Assembly (NCBI RefSeq): GCF_003569915.1
Contig: NZ_KZ984454.1
Span: 1-64,000 of the forward strand
Direction of reading: 5' to 3'
DNA length: 64,000 nt
Source of the DNA: Comamonas testosteroni
GTDB taxonomy: Bacteria > Pseudomonadota > Gammaproteobacteria > Burkholderiales > Burkholderiaceae_C
The notes under the pieces were generated by a model. That model saw only the letters and a program-made list of their open reading frames with translations. It ran no database searches and was not told the DNA's origin. Both the position numbers and the translations under genes were made by a program. Below are positions 28,164 through 35,102 of the stretch, piece by piece (the first letter of the stretch is position 1; every line of letters begins with the position of its first letter).

Positions 28164-28387
28164 GAGTTTTCTCTTTCAAGAAGGTTTGGCGGGGCCTTTT
28201 CCGCGGTCGGCGCTTCTTCTTGAAAAAGACAAGTCTTTTAAAGGAAGCCTCTTAGGCGGTAGTCGCGACCTGTTTGCACAAAAAAGATGCACCGAAGTGC
28301 CTGTTTACGCCTCTGGAGCCAGTCCTAAGGCTAATTTGTGCAAACCTATCACGCTTCGCCGCGGGACCCATAAAATCGCTGCGAAGC
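28164..28387 (-). ncRNA. Structured 5' leader of rplM-rpsI (candidate autoregulatory RNA)
   Basis: This gap (28164-28554, 391 bases) has no gene. On the minus strand, downstream of a TATAAT (28393-28398), several paired elements occur in order. These are a 7-bp stem (GCTTCGC 28381-28387 with GCGAAGC 28353-28359) and an 11-bp stem (28335-28345 with 28272-28282, GTTTGCACAAA). The longer stem encloses a GCAC-UUCG-GUGC hairpin and an AGCC/GGCT hairpin. Near the start codon, CTTCTTGAAA (28174-28183) pairs with TTTCAAGAAG (28216-28225) and would cover the purine-rich ribosome-binding region. This fits L13-type feedback control. The rest of the gap, to 28554, holds upstream promoter DNA for both flanking genes. 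Confidence 0.6.
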
Positions 28388-28392
28388 CCGCC

Positions 28393-28398
28393 ATTATA
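28393..28398 (-). promoter_or_regulatory. Candidate -10 box of rplM
   Basis: A perfect TATAAT (minus strand) follows TTTTTG. No good -35 hexamer is visible at the standard spacing, so the assignment rests on the -10 and on the structured leader that starts just after it. Confidence 0.5.
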
Positions 28399-28554
28399 CA
28401 AAAACGCCAGAACCTGCGCGTTTTCGTGCTGCAGCTTGTTGTGAATCAGCCCATCGGCCTGGATTTCTCTCTGCGCACCGGCGTCAACAGCCCTTAAGAA
28501 CCACAGGGTAAAAGTGCTGTTCCCCTCCTGCCCTGCTGGTTACCATCCGTCTCT

Positions 28555-29424
28555 ATGTTCAGCTACCGCCACGCCTTCCATGCCGGCAATCACGCCGATG
28601 TGCTCAAGCACACCGTTCTGATTGCCACTGTGCAATACCTTACGCAGAAGGAGGCTGCGCTGACGGTTCTTGACACCCACGCCGGTGCCGGCCTGTACCG
28701 CCTCGATGGCGACTATGCCAGCAAGAGCGGCGAAGCCGAGGACGGCGTTCTGCGCCTGGCTGCAGCCAAGGAGGCCGAGCTCGCCCCGGTGCTGCAGAAC
28801 TATCTGCAGATGGTCAAGCGCTTCAATCAAGGCAACTCGATCCGCAACTACCCAGGCTCACCCTTCATCACCCAGTCGCTGCTGCGCGGACATGACAGGC
28901 TCAAGGCCTTCGAGCTGCATCCCACGGACATGCGCTCGCTGACTGGCAATATTGCCCAGCTGGAAGTGGGTCGCCAGGTCAATATCTTTCTGGAGGACGG
29001 CTTCGAGGGCGTGAAGAAATTCCTGCCCCCACCGGCCCGCCGCGCCCTGCTGCTGTGCGACCCCAGCTACGAATTGAAGACCGACTATGGCCGCGTGCTG
29101 GACATGGCGGCAGACAGCCTCAAGCGCTTTCCCACGGGGACCTATGCCGTCTGGTACCCCATCATTCCACGCCCCGAAGCCCATGACCTGCCCAAGCGCC
29201 TCAAGACCATGGCCACCAAGGCGGGCAAGAGCTGGCTGCACGCCACGCTGACCGTCAAGAGCAACAAGACTTCCGAGCGCGGCGGCCTGCCCGCCAGCGG
29301 CATGTTCCTGATCAATCCGCCCTTTAATCTGAAGGAGCAGCTCAAACCCGCGATGCCACAACTGGTCAAGTTGTTGGCTCAGGACGAGAATGCAGCGTTT
29401 ACGTTGGAGTCAGGCGGCAACTGA
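28555..29424 (+). CDS. rlmJ: 23S rRNA (adenine-2030-N6)-methyltransferase
   Basis: RlmJ methylates A2030 of 23S rRNA using SAM. The 289 residues start MFSYRHAFHAGNHADVLKH, the family hallmark. SAM motif I follows (VLDTHAGAGLY), and the catalytic motif IV is DPSYE in LLCDPSYELKTDY, where many homologues have DPPYE. The C-terminal GLPASGMFLINPPF is also typical. It is divergent from rplM and closed by a strong terminator. Confidence 0.95.
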   Translation: MFSYRHAFHAGNHADVLKHTVLIATVQYLTQKEAALTVLDTHAGAGLYRLDGDYASKSGEAEDGVLRLAAAKEAELAPVLQNYLQMVKRFNQGNSIRNYPGSPFITQSLLRGHDRLKAFELHPTDMRSLTGNIAQLEVGRQVNIFLEDGFEGVKKFLPPPARRALLLCDPSYELKTDYGRVLDMAADSLKRFPTGTYAVWYPIIPRPEAHDLPKRLKTMATKAGKSWLHATLTVKSNKTSERGGLPASGMFLINPPFNLKEQLKPAMPQLVKLLAQDENAAFTLESGGN

Positions 29425-29443
29425 AGCCACTGCCCCGCGTAAT

Positions 29444-29470
29444 AAAAAAAGCGCCCTTGGGCGCTTTTTT
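29444..29470. terminator. Bidirectional terminator between rlmJ and rlpA
   Basis: AAAAAAAGCGCCC-TT-GGGCGCTTTTTT is a near-perfect palindrome with T-runs on both strands. Confidence 0.92.
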
Positions 29471-29488
29471 GTTGAGAAGAGTCATCTC

Positions 29489-30319
29489 TCAGCGTCGCTT
29501 GGAATGCGCTCTGCCATGACTTTTGGCGCTGACCATATGCTTTTCCACTTTGGACTTGCGTGACTCCGCGGTCTGCTTGCCAAGACGCGCCGATGCGGTA
29601 TCCACATCGGGGCATGCACCTTCATTCTTGGCTAGGCGCCAGATTTCCACAGGCTTGATGCCCAAGCCCACCATACCCAGCTCTTGCGCAGCCGCCTTGC
29701 TGAGATCAATGACGCGCCCTGGCGCAAAAGGCCCACGGTCATTGATACGCACCACCACCGACTTGCCAGTCACCGCACTGCGCACACAGACCTTGGTGCC
29801 AAAGGGCAAAGTCTTGTGGGCCGCAGTCAGTTCATTGAGGTCAAAGCGCTCACCACTAGCCGTGCGCTTGCCGTGAAACTGCTCTCCATACCAGGAGGCC
29901 TGCCCCTGCTGGTCACTGTCACGCGACGGGGCTTTGAGCTCGTATTTATCGGGGTCATCTGCATCGACCTTGGCGGCCACCGGCGGGCGCACCGTCTTCA
30001 CCCCCAGACCACGATCCTTGTAGTGGCTGCTGATGTAGTTATCAGGCAGAGGGCGCACGATCTCTGGCTCGATCTCCTCAACGGGCGCCCCCGTCACGCG
30101 CGACGACAGGTCGTACCCATCCACGCCCAGTTCGGTCGTTGCTACACGCTTGGCTGGGGCAGCTGCATTGGCAGAGGGCAAAGAGGGAGTTGCGGCGCTA
30201 ATCAGCGCCGGGTCGGCGCTTTCGCGTTCAGTGGTGGGTGCGCAGCCAGCCAACGCGGCGGTAAAGACGCCGAGGGCCAGCCACTGGCACGAGCGCCAAC
30301 AGCGGTTCATGCGGAGCAT
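29489..30319 (-). CDS. rlpA: RlpA-type septal lytic transglycosylase lipoprotein
   Basis: The protein has 276 residues and a lipoprotein signal (lipobox LAGC, Cys at residue 26). The double-psi beta-barrel domain holds the family motif QASWYGEQFHGKRTASGE, AHKTLPFGT and VRINDRGPFAPGRVIDLS with the catalytic-type Asp. In Pseudomonas, RlpA cleaves denuded septal glycan strands. The C-terminus is basic and low in complexity, and no SPOR domain is visible, so septal targeting may differ. ATG 30319 has AAGGAGG ten bases upstream. Confidence 0.9.
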   Translation of the reverse strand: MLRMNRCWRSCQWLALGVFTAALAGCAPTTERESADPALISAATPSLPSANAAAPAKRVATTELGVDGYDLSSRVTGAPVEEIEPEIVRPLPDNYISSHYKDRGLGVKTVRPPVAAKVDADDPDKYELKAPSRDSDQQGQASWYGEQFHGKRTASGERFDLNELTAAHKTLPFGTKVCVRSAVTGKSVVVRINDRGPFAPGRVIDLSKAAAQELGMVGLGIKPVEIWRLAKNEGACPDVDTASARLGKQTAESRKSKVEKHMVSAKSHGRAHSKRR

Positions 30320-30395
30320 GGGCGGATTGCCTCCTTGAGCACATCAAGTGAGAGCCGCCCAAGACTGCCCGGCTAGTGGCCGGCAAGCTTGTGGC

Positions 30396-31223
30396 TTACA
30401 GGCCCAGACGGTCGCAGATCTCCAGAGTGGCGACGCTCTGGTTCATCGTATAAAAGTGCAGCCCGGGAGCACCCTGGCTGCGCAATTGTTCGCAGAGATG
30501 CGTCACCACATCCAGGCCAAAGGCGCGAATGGAAGCCGTGTCATCTCCGAACGCCTGCAGACGCAGACGAATCCAGCGCGGGATCTCGGCGCCACAGGCA
30601 TCCGAGAAGCGCATCAGCTGTGTAGAGCTGGTGATAGGCATGATTCCGGGAACGATGGGAGTCTCAATCCCCAGGGCCCTCACCTCATCCACAAAGCGCG
30701 TGTATGCGTCGGCATTGTAGAAGTATTGCGTGATGGCGGAATCTGCACCAGCGCGAACTTTAGCAACAAATGCGTCGAGATCACTGCGTGGGGACTTTGC
30801 CTGGGGGTGAGTTTCCGGGTAAGCAGCCACTTCGATATGGAACCAGTCGCCAAATTCCTGTCGCACGAATGCAACGAGATCGCTGGCGTAATGGAACTCG
30901 CCACCGAGTCCATAACCGCTGGGCAAATCACCGCGCAAAGCCACGATGCGCTTGATACCCATGGCCTTGAGCTCATTCAGCTCGGTGCGAACCTTGTCAT
31001 GCGTGGCCCCGATGCAGGAGAAGTGCGAAGCCGCCGCCACACCCTCATTCTGAATATCACGCACCATTGTGAAAGTGCCCGACTGTGTGGAGCCGCCTGC
31101 ACCGTAGGTGACGGAGCAGAACTGGGGCTTGCGCGCATACAGCGCCTGACGCGTAGCCACATGCTTGGCCGCGCCTTCAGGCGTCTTGGTGGGAAAAAAT
31201 TCGAAGCTGACGGGGAAACTCAT
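30396..31223 (-). CDS. metF: 5,10-methylenetetrahydrofolate reductase
   Basis: MetF reduces methylene-THF to methyl-THF, the methyl donor for methionine synthesis. The 275-residue FAD-dependent TIM barrel shows SFEFFPTKTPEG, SVTYGAGGSTQ, ALRGDLP, YPETHP and QYFYNADAYTRF, all family signatures. It lies downstream of ahcY and the tlyA-like gene on the same strand. This places it in a methyl-cycle neighbourhood that may share SAH-riboswitch control. Confidence 0.97.
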   Translation of the reverse strand: MSFPVSFEFFPTKTPEGAAKHVATRQALYARKPQFCSVTYGAGGSTQSGTFTMVRDIQNEGVAAASHFSCIGATHDKVRTELNELKAMGIKRIVALRGDLPSGYGLGGEFHYASDLVAFVRQEFGDWFHIEVAAYPETHPQAKSPRSDLDAFVAKVRAGADSAITQYFYNADAYTRFVDEVRALGIETPIVPGIMPITSSTQLMRFSDACGAEIPRWIRLRLQAFGDDTASIRAFGLDVVTHLCEQLRSQGAPGLHFYTMNQSVATLEICDRLGL

Positions 31224-31270
31224 GGCGGCTCTTGTCTCTGGATTCTGATGAGGGTGCTGAAACTCAGGGC

Positions 31271-32458
31271 TCAGCGTTCGTTGCGCTTTTTTTGTTTGCC
31301 CCGCGCTGGGCCAGGTTGGCCAAAGCTGGCGGCTTCAGGATCTTCGTAAAGCTCTTGCTTGGCACGCTGCGCCTTGATGTCGGAGCGCAGCACGCGCTTT
31401 GCGGTTTTCACGACAGGCTTGGCCGATTCGGTATCGGCAGGGGCCACCGGCGCCTTGATCTGCGCACCTTGCTGGGCCAGCACAAAGAATTCATGGTTGC
31501 CGTCGCCGCCTTCAATGGGCGAGTCCAGCCACTGCTTGACGCTCAAGCCCAGGTCGCCCAGGCAGCTGCGAATGCGTTGCTCGACTTCGGCGTACAGCGC
31601 CGTGTCGCGCACAATGCCGCCCTTACCGATCTGGCCGGGTTGCAGCTCGAACTGGGGCTTGACCAGCATCAGCAGATGGCCGCGCGGCTTGAGCACCTGC
31701 ACCACAGCGGGGAGCACCAGCGTCAGCGAGATAAAGGACACATCACCAGTCACAAAGTCGAAGGCTGGCGTGATGTCGATGTTCTCGGTACCTGCACGAC
31801 GACGCAGTTCCACGGGGGCAGAGCCCTCCGCCCTGGCCTTGGCCTTGGCGGCGCGCTCTGCCTTGAAGTTCTCGACGTCCTGCTCCTTGGCGTCGTCGCT
31901 GTCGTCATAGTCTTCATCGACCTGACCACCGTTGCGCATCCAGGCGTAGGGGGCGACCGGCTGTGTGTCGTTGTCCTCTTCTTCCTCGATCACATCGCAC
32001 AGTGCTTCATCACAGGCTTTTTCCAGCGACTCCGGAGTCAGGGTACGGGCATTGAAGCTCTCGACACAGACCACACGCTCATCGGCACGCAAACGCTCAT
32101 GCAACTGGCTGTGACCAACATCGACGCCGATCACCTGCGCAGCACCGGCCTGAAGCAGGCAGTCGGTAAAACCGCCGGTGCTCTGACCCACATCGAGACA
32201 GCGCAGACCTTTGACATCCACGCCCGTTGCGGCCAAGGCGCCTTCGAGCTTCAGGCCGCCACGCGAGATGTACTTGGCCTCAGCCGCGTCCAGCAGTTGC
32301 AACTCGGCGCCCGCAGGAATGTCGTCACCGTTCTTGACCACCTTCTTCCAGGGAGCCAGCGGCGTCAGACGCCATTCCACGCCCGAGGCAATCAGGCGCT
32401 GCGCCTGTGAGCGTGTCGAAGCATGGCCTGCTTCCACCAAAAAAACATCTGCGCGCAT
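31271..32458 (-). CDS. TlyA-family rRNA methyltransferase with large acidic insertion
   Basis: TlyA-type enzymes 2'-O-methylate rRNA cytidines using SAM. An N-terminal S4-like RNA-binding domain (MRADVFLVEAGHASTRSQAQ) is followed by a Rossmann/FtsJ domain (SRGGLKLEGAL, CLDVGQSTGGFTDCLL, FVTGDVSFISL, KPQFEL). At 395 residues it is far longer than the usual 240-280. Residues about 141-230 form an acidic and then Lys/Ala/Arg-rich insertion (EEEEDNDT, DEDYDDSDDAKE). The C-terminus has an extra basic tail ending RGKQKKRNER. ATG 32458 has AAAGGAAG upstream. Whether the insertion alters substrate choice is unknown. Confidence 0.88.
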   Translation of the reverse strand: MRADVFLVEAGHASTRSQAQRLIASGVEWRLTPLAPWKKVVKNGDDIPAGAELQLLDAAEAKYISRGGLKLEGALAATGVDVKGLRCLDVGQSTGGFTDCLLQAGAAQVIGVDVGHSQLHERLRADERVVCVESFNARTLTPESLEKACDEALCDVIEEEEDNDTQPVAPYAWMRNGGQVDEDYDDSDDAKEQDVENFKAERAAKAKARAEGSAPVELRRRAGTENIDITPAFDFVTGDVSFISLTLVLPAVVQVLKPRGHLLMLVKPQFELQPGQIGKGGIVRDTALYAEVEQRIRSCLGDLGLSVKQWLDSPIEGGDGNHEFFVLAQQGAQIKAPVAPADTESAKPVVKTAKRVLRSDIKAQRAKQELYEDPEAASFGQPGPARGKQKKRNER

Positions 32459-32520
32459 CGCGTCGCTTCCTTTGAAATAAACCGGCGCCAAGTGCTGCAC
32501 AGCAATGCAGCAGGCAAACG

Positions 32521-32625
32521 AAATCATTTTTTATAGCTATCTGTCTGTATTTTTCTTGCGATTCAGATATCAACCCATCTGAAACCAATACATAACAAGC
32601 ACTAATAGCTATCAAATTAAATCAA
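32521..32625. repeat. Two copies of the dispersed AT-rich GCTATCAA motif
   Basis: In the 309-base gap between the tlyA-like gene and ahcY, TTTTTATAGCTATCTGT (near 32530) and CTAATAGCTATCAAATTAAA (near 32605) occur about 80 bases apart. Related sequences (GCTATCAA plus A/T-rich tail) occur at about 2733, 6228, 13758, 25200 and 58550. The gap holds no gene; the rest of it is the GC-rich repeat at 32654-32759. Confidence 0.5.
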
Positions 32626-32653
32626 CACAGCCTCGATACTGGCGCTATACACA

Positions 32654-32759
32654 CTAGGGACAGCGAGCAAGCGCCGCCGCGCAGCGAAGCTGTCGTCCCC
32701 CTCCCCTAGCGCGCAGCGCGTAGAGAGAGGGGGAAGGCGCAAAGCGCCTCAGGGGGTGC
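32654..32759 (-). repeat. Dispersed GC-rich hairpin repeat, copy 1
   Basis: Read on the minus strand, it begins CCCCCTGAGGCGCTTTGCGC eight bases after the ahcY stop and continues with a CCCCCTC/GAGGGGG stem (32727-32733 with 32697-32703), then GGGGGACGACAGC and a CTTGCTCGCTGTC end. The same order of blocks is found in copy 2 at 47714-47823, just after the prfC stop. Confidence 0.8.
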
Positions 32760-32767
32760 CGCTATTT

Positions 32768-34198
32768 TTAATAGCGGTAAGTCTCAGGCTTGTAAGGGCC
32801 TTCCTTCTTCACGCCGATGTAAGCGGCCTGCGTGTCGGTCAGCTCGGTCAGCTGAGCGCCCACCTTCTTCAGGTGCAGGCGCGCAACCTTTTCGTCCAGC
32901 ACCTTGGGCAGCACATAGACCTTGCCCACTTCGTAGGCGTCGGGGCGGGTGAACAGCTCAATCTGCGCCAGAGTCTGGTTGGCAAACGAGTTGGACATCA
33001 CAAAGCTGGGGTGGCCGGTGGCGCAACCCAGGTTCACCAGACGGCCCTTGGCCAGCAGAATGATCTTCTTGCCATCGGGGAAGGTGATGTGGTCAACCTG
33101 GGGCTTGATTTCTTCCCACTCGTACTTTTCGATCGAAGCCACGTCGATTTCGTTGTCGAAGTGGCCGATGTTGCAGACGATGGCTTCGTCCTTCATCGCG
33201 ACCATGTGTTCGTGGCGAATGATGTCGCGGTTGCCGGTGGTGGTCACGAAGATGTCGCACTTGTCGGCGGCATATTCCATGGTCACGACCTTATAGCCTT
33301 CCATCGCGGCTTGCAGAGCGTTGATGGGGTCAATCTCGGTCACCCACACCTGAGCGCGCAGGGCGGCCAGCGCCTGTGCGCAGCCCTTGCCCACGTCGCC
33401 GTAACCCGCCACCACAGCCACCTTGCCAGCAACCATCACATCGGTAGCGCGCTTGATGCCGTCCACCAGCGATTCGCGGCAGCCGTACAGGTTGTCGAAC
33501 TTGGACTTGGTCACCGAGTCGTTCACGTTGATGGCGCGGAACAGCAGGCTGCCGTTGGCCGACATTTCGTTCAGGCGGTGCACGCCGGTGGTGGTTTCTT
33601 CGGTCACACCCAGAATCTGGGCCGATTTGCGGGTGTACCAGGTGGAATCCACAGCCAGCTTAGCCTTGATGGCGGCAAAGACGATCTTTTCTTCTTCGGA
33701 GCCGGGGTTGGCCAGCACGGAGATGTCCTTCTCAGCCTTCTTGCCCAGATGCATCAGCATGGTGGCATCGCCGCCGTCATCCAGAATCATGTTGGGGCCT
33801 TCATTTTCGGTGCCAGCAGCGCCAAATTCGAAAATGTTGTGGGTGTAGTCCCAGTAATCCTTCAGCGACTCGCCCTTGATGGCGAACACGGGCACGCCGG
33901 TTTCAGCGATGGCCGCTGCTGCGTGGTCCTGCGTCGAGAAAATATTGCACGAAGCCCAGCGCACTTGGGCACCCAGAGCCGTCAGTGTCTCGATCAGCAC
34001 AGCGGTCTGAATCGTCATGTGCAGCGAGCCGGTGATGCGAGCACCCTTCAGGGGCTGGGCAGCTGCGAATTCTTCGCGCACAGCCATCAGGCCGGGCATT
34101 TCGGTTTCAGCAATCTTGATTTCCTTGCGGCCCCAGGCGGCCAGGGAAATGTCGGTAATTGCCGAATCAGCAGGGTTGAAGCGCACAGCAGCGTTCAT
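32768..34198 (-). CDS. ahcY: S-adenosylhomocysteine hydrolase
   Basis: AhcY splits S-adenosylhomocysteine to adenosine and homocysteine, relieving product inhibition of methyltransferases. The 476 residues show the substrate region [16 protein letters not shown], the NAD+ binding [13 protein letters not shown], and the conserved C-terminus ending [10 protein letters not shown]. The length fits the proteobacterial form with the roughly 40-residue insertion. ATG 34198 has GGAGAAAACC directly upstream; the in-frame TTG four codons earlier overlaps that site. A SAH riboswitch lies in its leader. Confidence 0.98.
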   Translation of the reverse strand: MNAAVRFNPADSAITDISLAAWGRKEIKIAETEMPGLMAVREEFAAAQPLKGARITGSLHMTIQTAVLIETLTALGAQVRWASCNIFSTQDHAAAAIAETGVPVFAIKGESLKDYWDYTHNIFEFGAAGTENEGPNMILDDGGDATMLMHLGKKAEKDISVLANPGSEEEKIVFAAIKAKLAVDSTWYTRKSAQILGVTEETTTGVHRLNEMSANGSLLFRAINVNDSVTKSKFDNLYGCRESLVDGIKRATDVMVAGKVAVVAGYGDVGKGCAQALAALRAQVWVTEIDPINALQAAMEGYKVVTMEYAADKCDIFVTTTGNRDIIRHEHMVAMKDEAIVCNIGHFDNEIDVASIEKYEWEEIKPQVDHITFPDGKKIILLAKGRLVNLGCATGHPSFVMSNSFANQTLAQIELFTRPDAYEVGKVYVLPKVLDEKVARLHLKKVGAQLTELTDTQAAYIGVKKEGPYKPETYRY

Positions 34199-34277
34199 GG
34201 TTTTCTCCAAAAATTGAATGAAAAACCACGTTCTGCAGCAGAGGGGGAATAAACCGACTCACCGCACAGAAAGCGTG

Positions 34278-34372
34278 GGTGAGCGTCGTTGCGGGGTAGA
34301 AATCCGAGCCTCACGCCCCGCTAATGCCACGCTCTTGGCGGGCTGGGGAACGCTGCAACGCTCCTCGGATGG
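34278..34372 (-). promoter_or_regulatory. SAH riboswitch upstream of ahcY
   Basis: The minus strand reads CCGAGGAGCGTTGCAGC near the 5' end, then GAGGCTCGGA, then CAACGACGCTCACC, the three conserved blocks of the SAH aptamer. CCGAG pairs with CTCGG. The pseudoknot GAGCGT pairs with ACGCTC, where the family usually has GAGCGC with GCGCTC, so the change is compensated. An extra hairpin (AGCCCGCC ... GCGGGGCG region) sits between them. The aptamer ends about 80 bases before the ahcY ATG. Accumulated SAH should switch ahcY expression on. Confidence 0.95.
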
Positions 34373-34378
34373 ACAGCA

Positions 34379-34384
34379 ATTATA
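34379..34384 (-). promoter_or_regulatory. Candidate -10 box of ahcY
   Basis: TATAAT on the minus strand lies about 7 bases before the predicted start of the SAH aptamer, and 7 bases beyond the kdpE stop at 34391. The -35 is not clear. Confidence 0.6.
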
Positions 34385-34390
34385 CGGGAA

Positions 34391-35095
34391 TCAGACTTCA
34401 AGCCCCGCTAGCCGATAACCGACTTGCAACTCGGTCATCAAATGCCGGGGTTGCGCAGCATCCACTTCGATCTTCTGGCGCAGATTGGCCATGTGTACGC
34501 GCAAATAGTGTGGTCTGTCCAGATATTCCGGACCCCAGACCTGCAGCAGCAACTGGCGATGCGTGAGCACCCGGCCCTGCCCGGCGATCAATGCAGCCAG
34601 CAAGCGAAATTCAATCGGCGTCAGATGCACGGCCAGGCCAGCTCGCGTGACTTCATGCGTGGCCAGATCCACCAGCACATCGCCAAAACGCGCTTGGCTG
34701 CTGGGAACGGCGGCAGGAGCCTGCTGGCGCCTGCGCAGCATCACGCGCAAGCGGGCAAGCAACTCAGGCACGCCAAAAGGCTTGGTCAGATAGTCATCGG
34801 CACCGGCATCCAGCGCAGCGACTTTTTCTTCTTCGCGCTCGCGGGCGGAGAGCACCAGAATCGGCAACTGGCTCCAGCTGCGCAGCTCGGCAATCACGCT
34901 TTTACCATCGGCGTCGGGCAAGCCCAGGTCCAGCACCACGGCATCGGGCTGGCGGCTTGCTGCCTCGATCAGTCCGCGCTTGGCAGTTTCAGCGTCAAAC
35001 ACCTGCCAGCCTTCATCTTCAAGCGCCAGGCGCACAAAGCGGCGAATGCTGGCATCGTCTTCGATCAACAAAATACGGGGACAAGCGGCTTGCAT
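34391..35095 (-). CDS. kdpE: Response regulator of potassium transport
   Basis: KdpE is the OmpR-type regulator that, when phosphorylated by KdpD, activates the kdp genes. The 234 residues have a receiver domain (ILLIEDDASIRRFVR, phospho-Asp in VVLDLGLPD, KPFGVPELLARL) and a C-terminal winged helix (LLLQVWGPEYLDRPHYLRVH). ATG 35095 gives the standard N-terminus; the longer frame overlaps kdpD. It starts 7 bases after the kdpD stop. Confidence 0.96.
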   Translation of the reverse strand: MQAACPRILLIEDDASIRRFVRLALEDEGWQVFDAETAKRGLIEAASRQPDAVVLDLGLPDADGKSVIAELRSWSQLPILVLSAREREEEKVAALDAGADDYLTKPFGVPELLARLRVMLRRRQQAPAAVPSSQARFGDVLVDLATHEVTRAGLAVHLTPIEFRLLAALIAGQGRVLTHRQLLLQVWGPEYLDRPHYLRVHMANLRQKIEVDAAQPRHLMTELQVGYRLAGLEV

Positions 35096-35102
35096 GGGCA
35101 AA

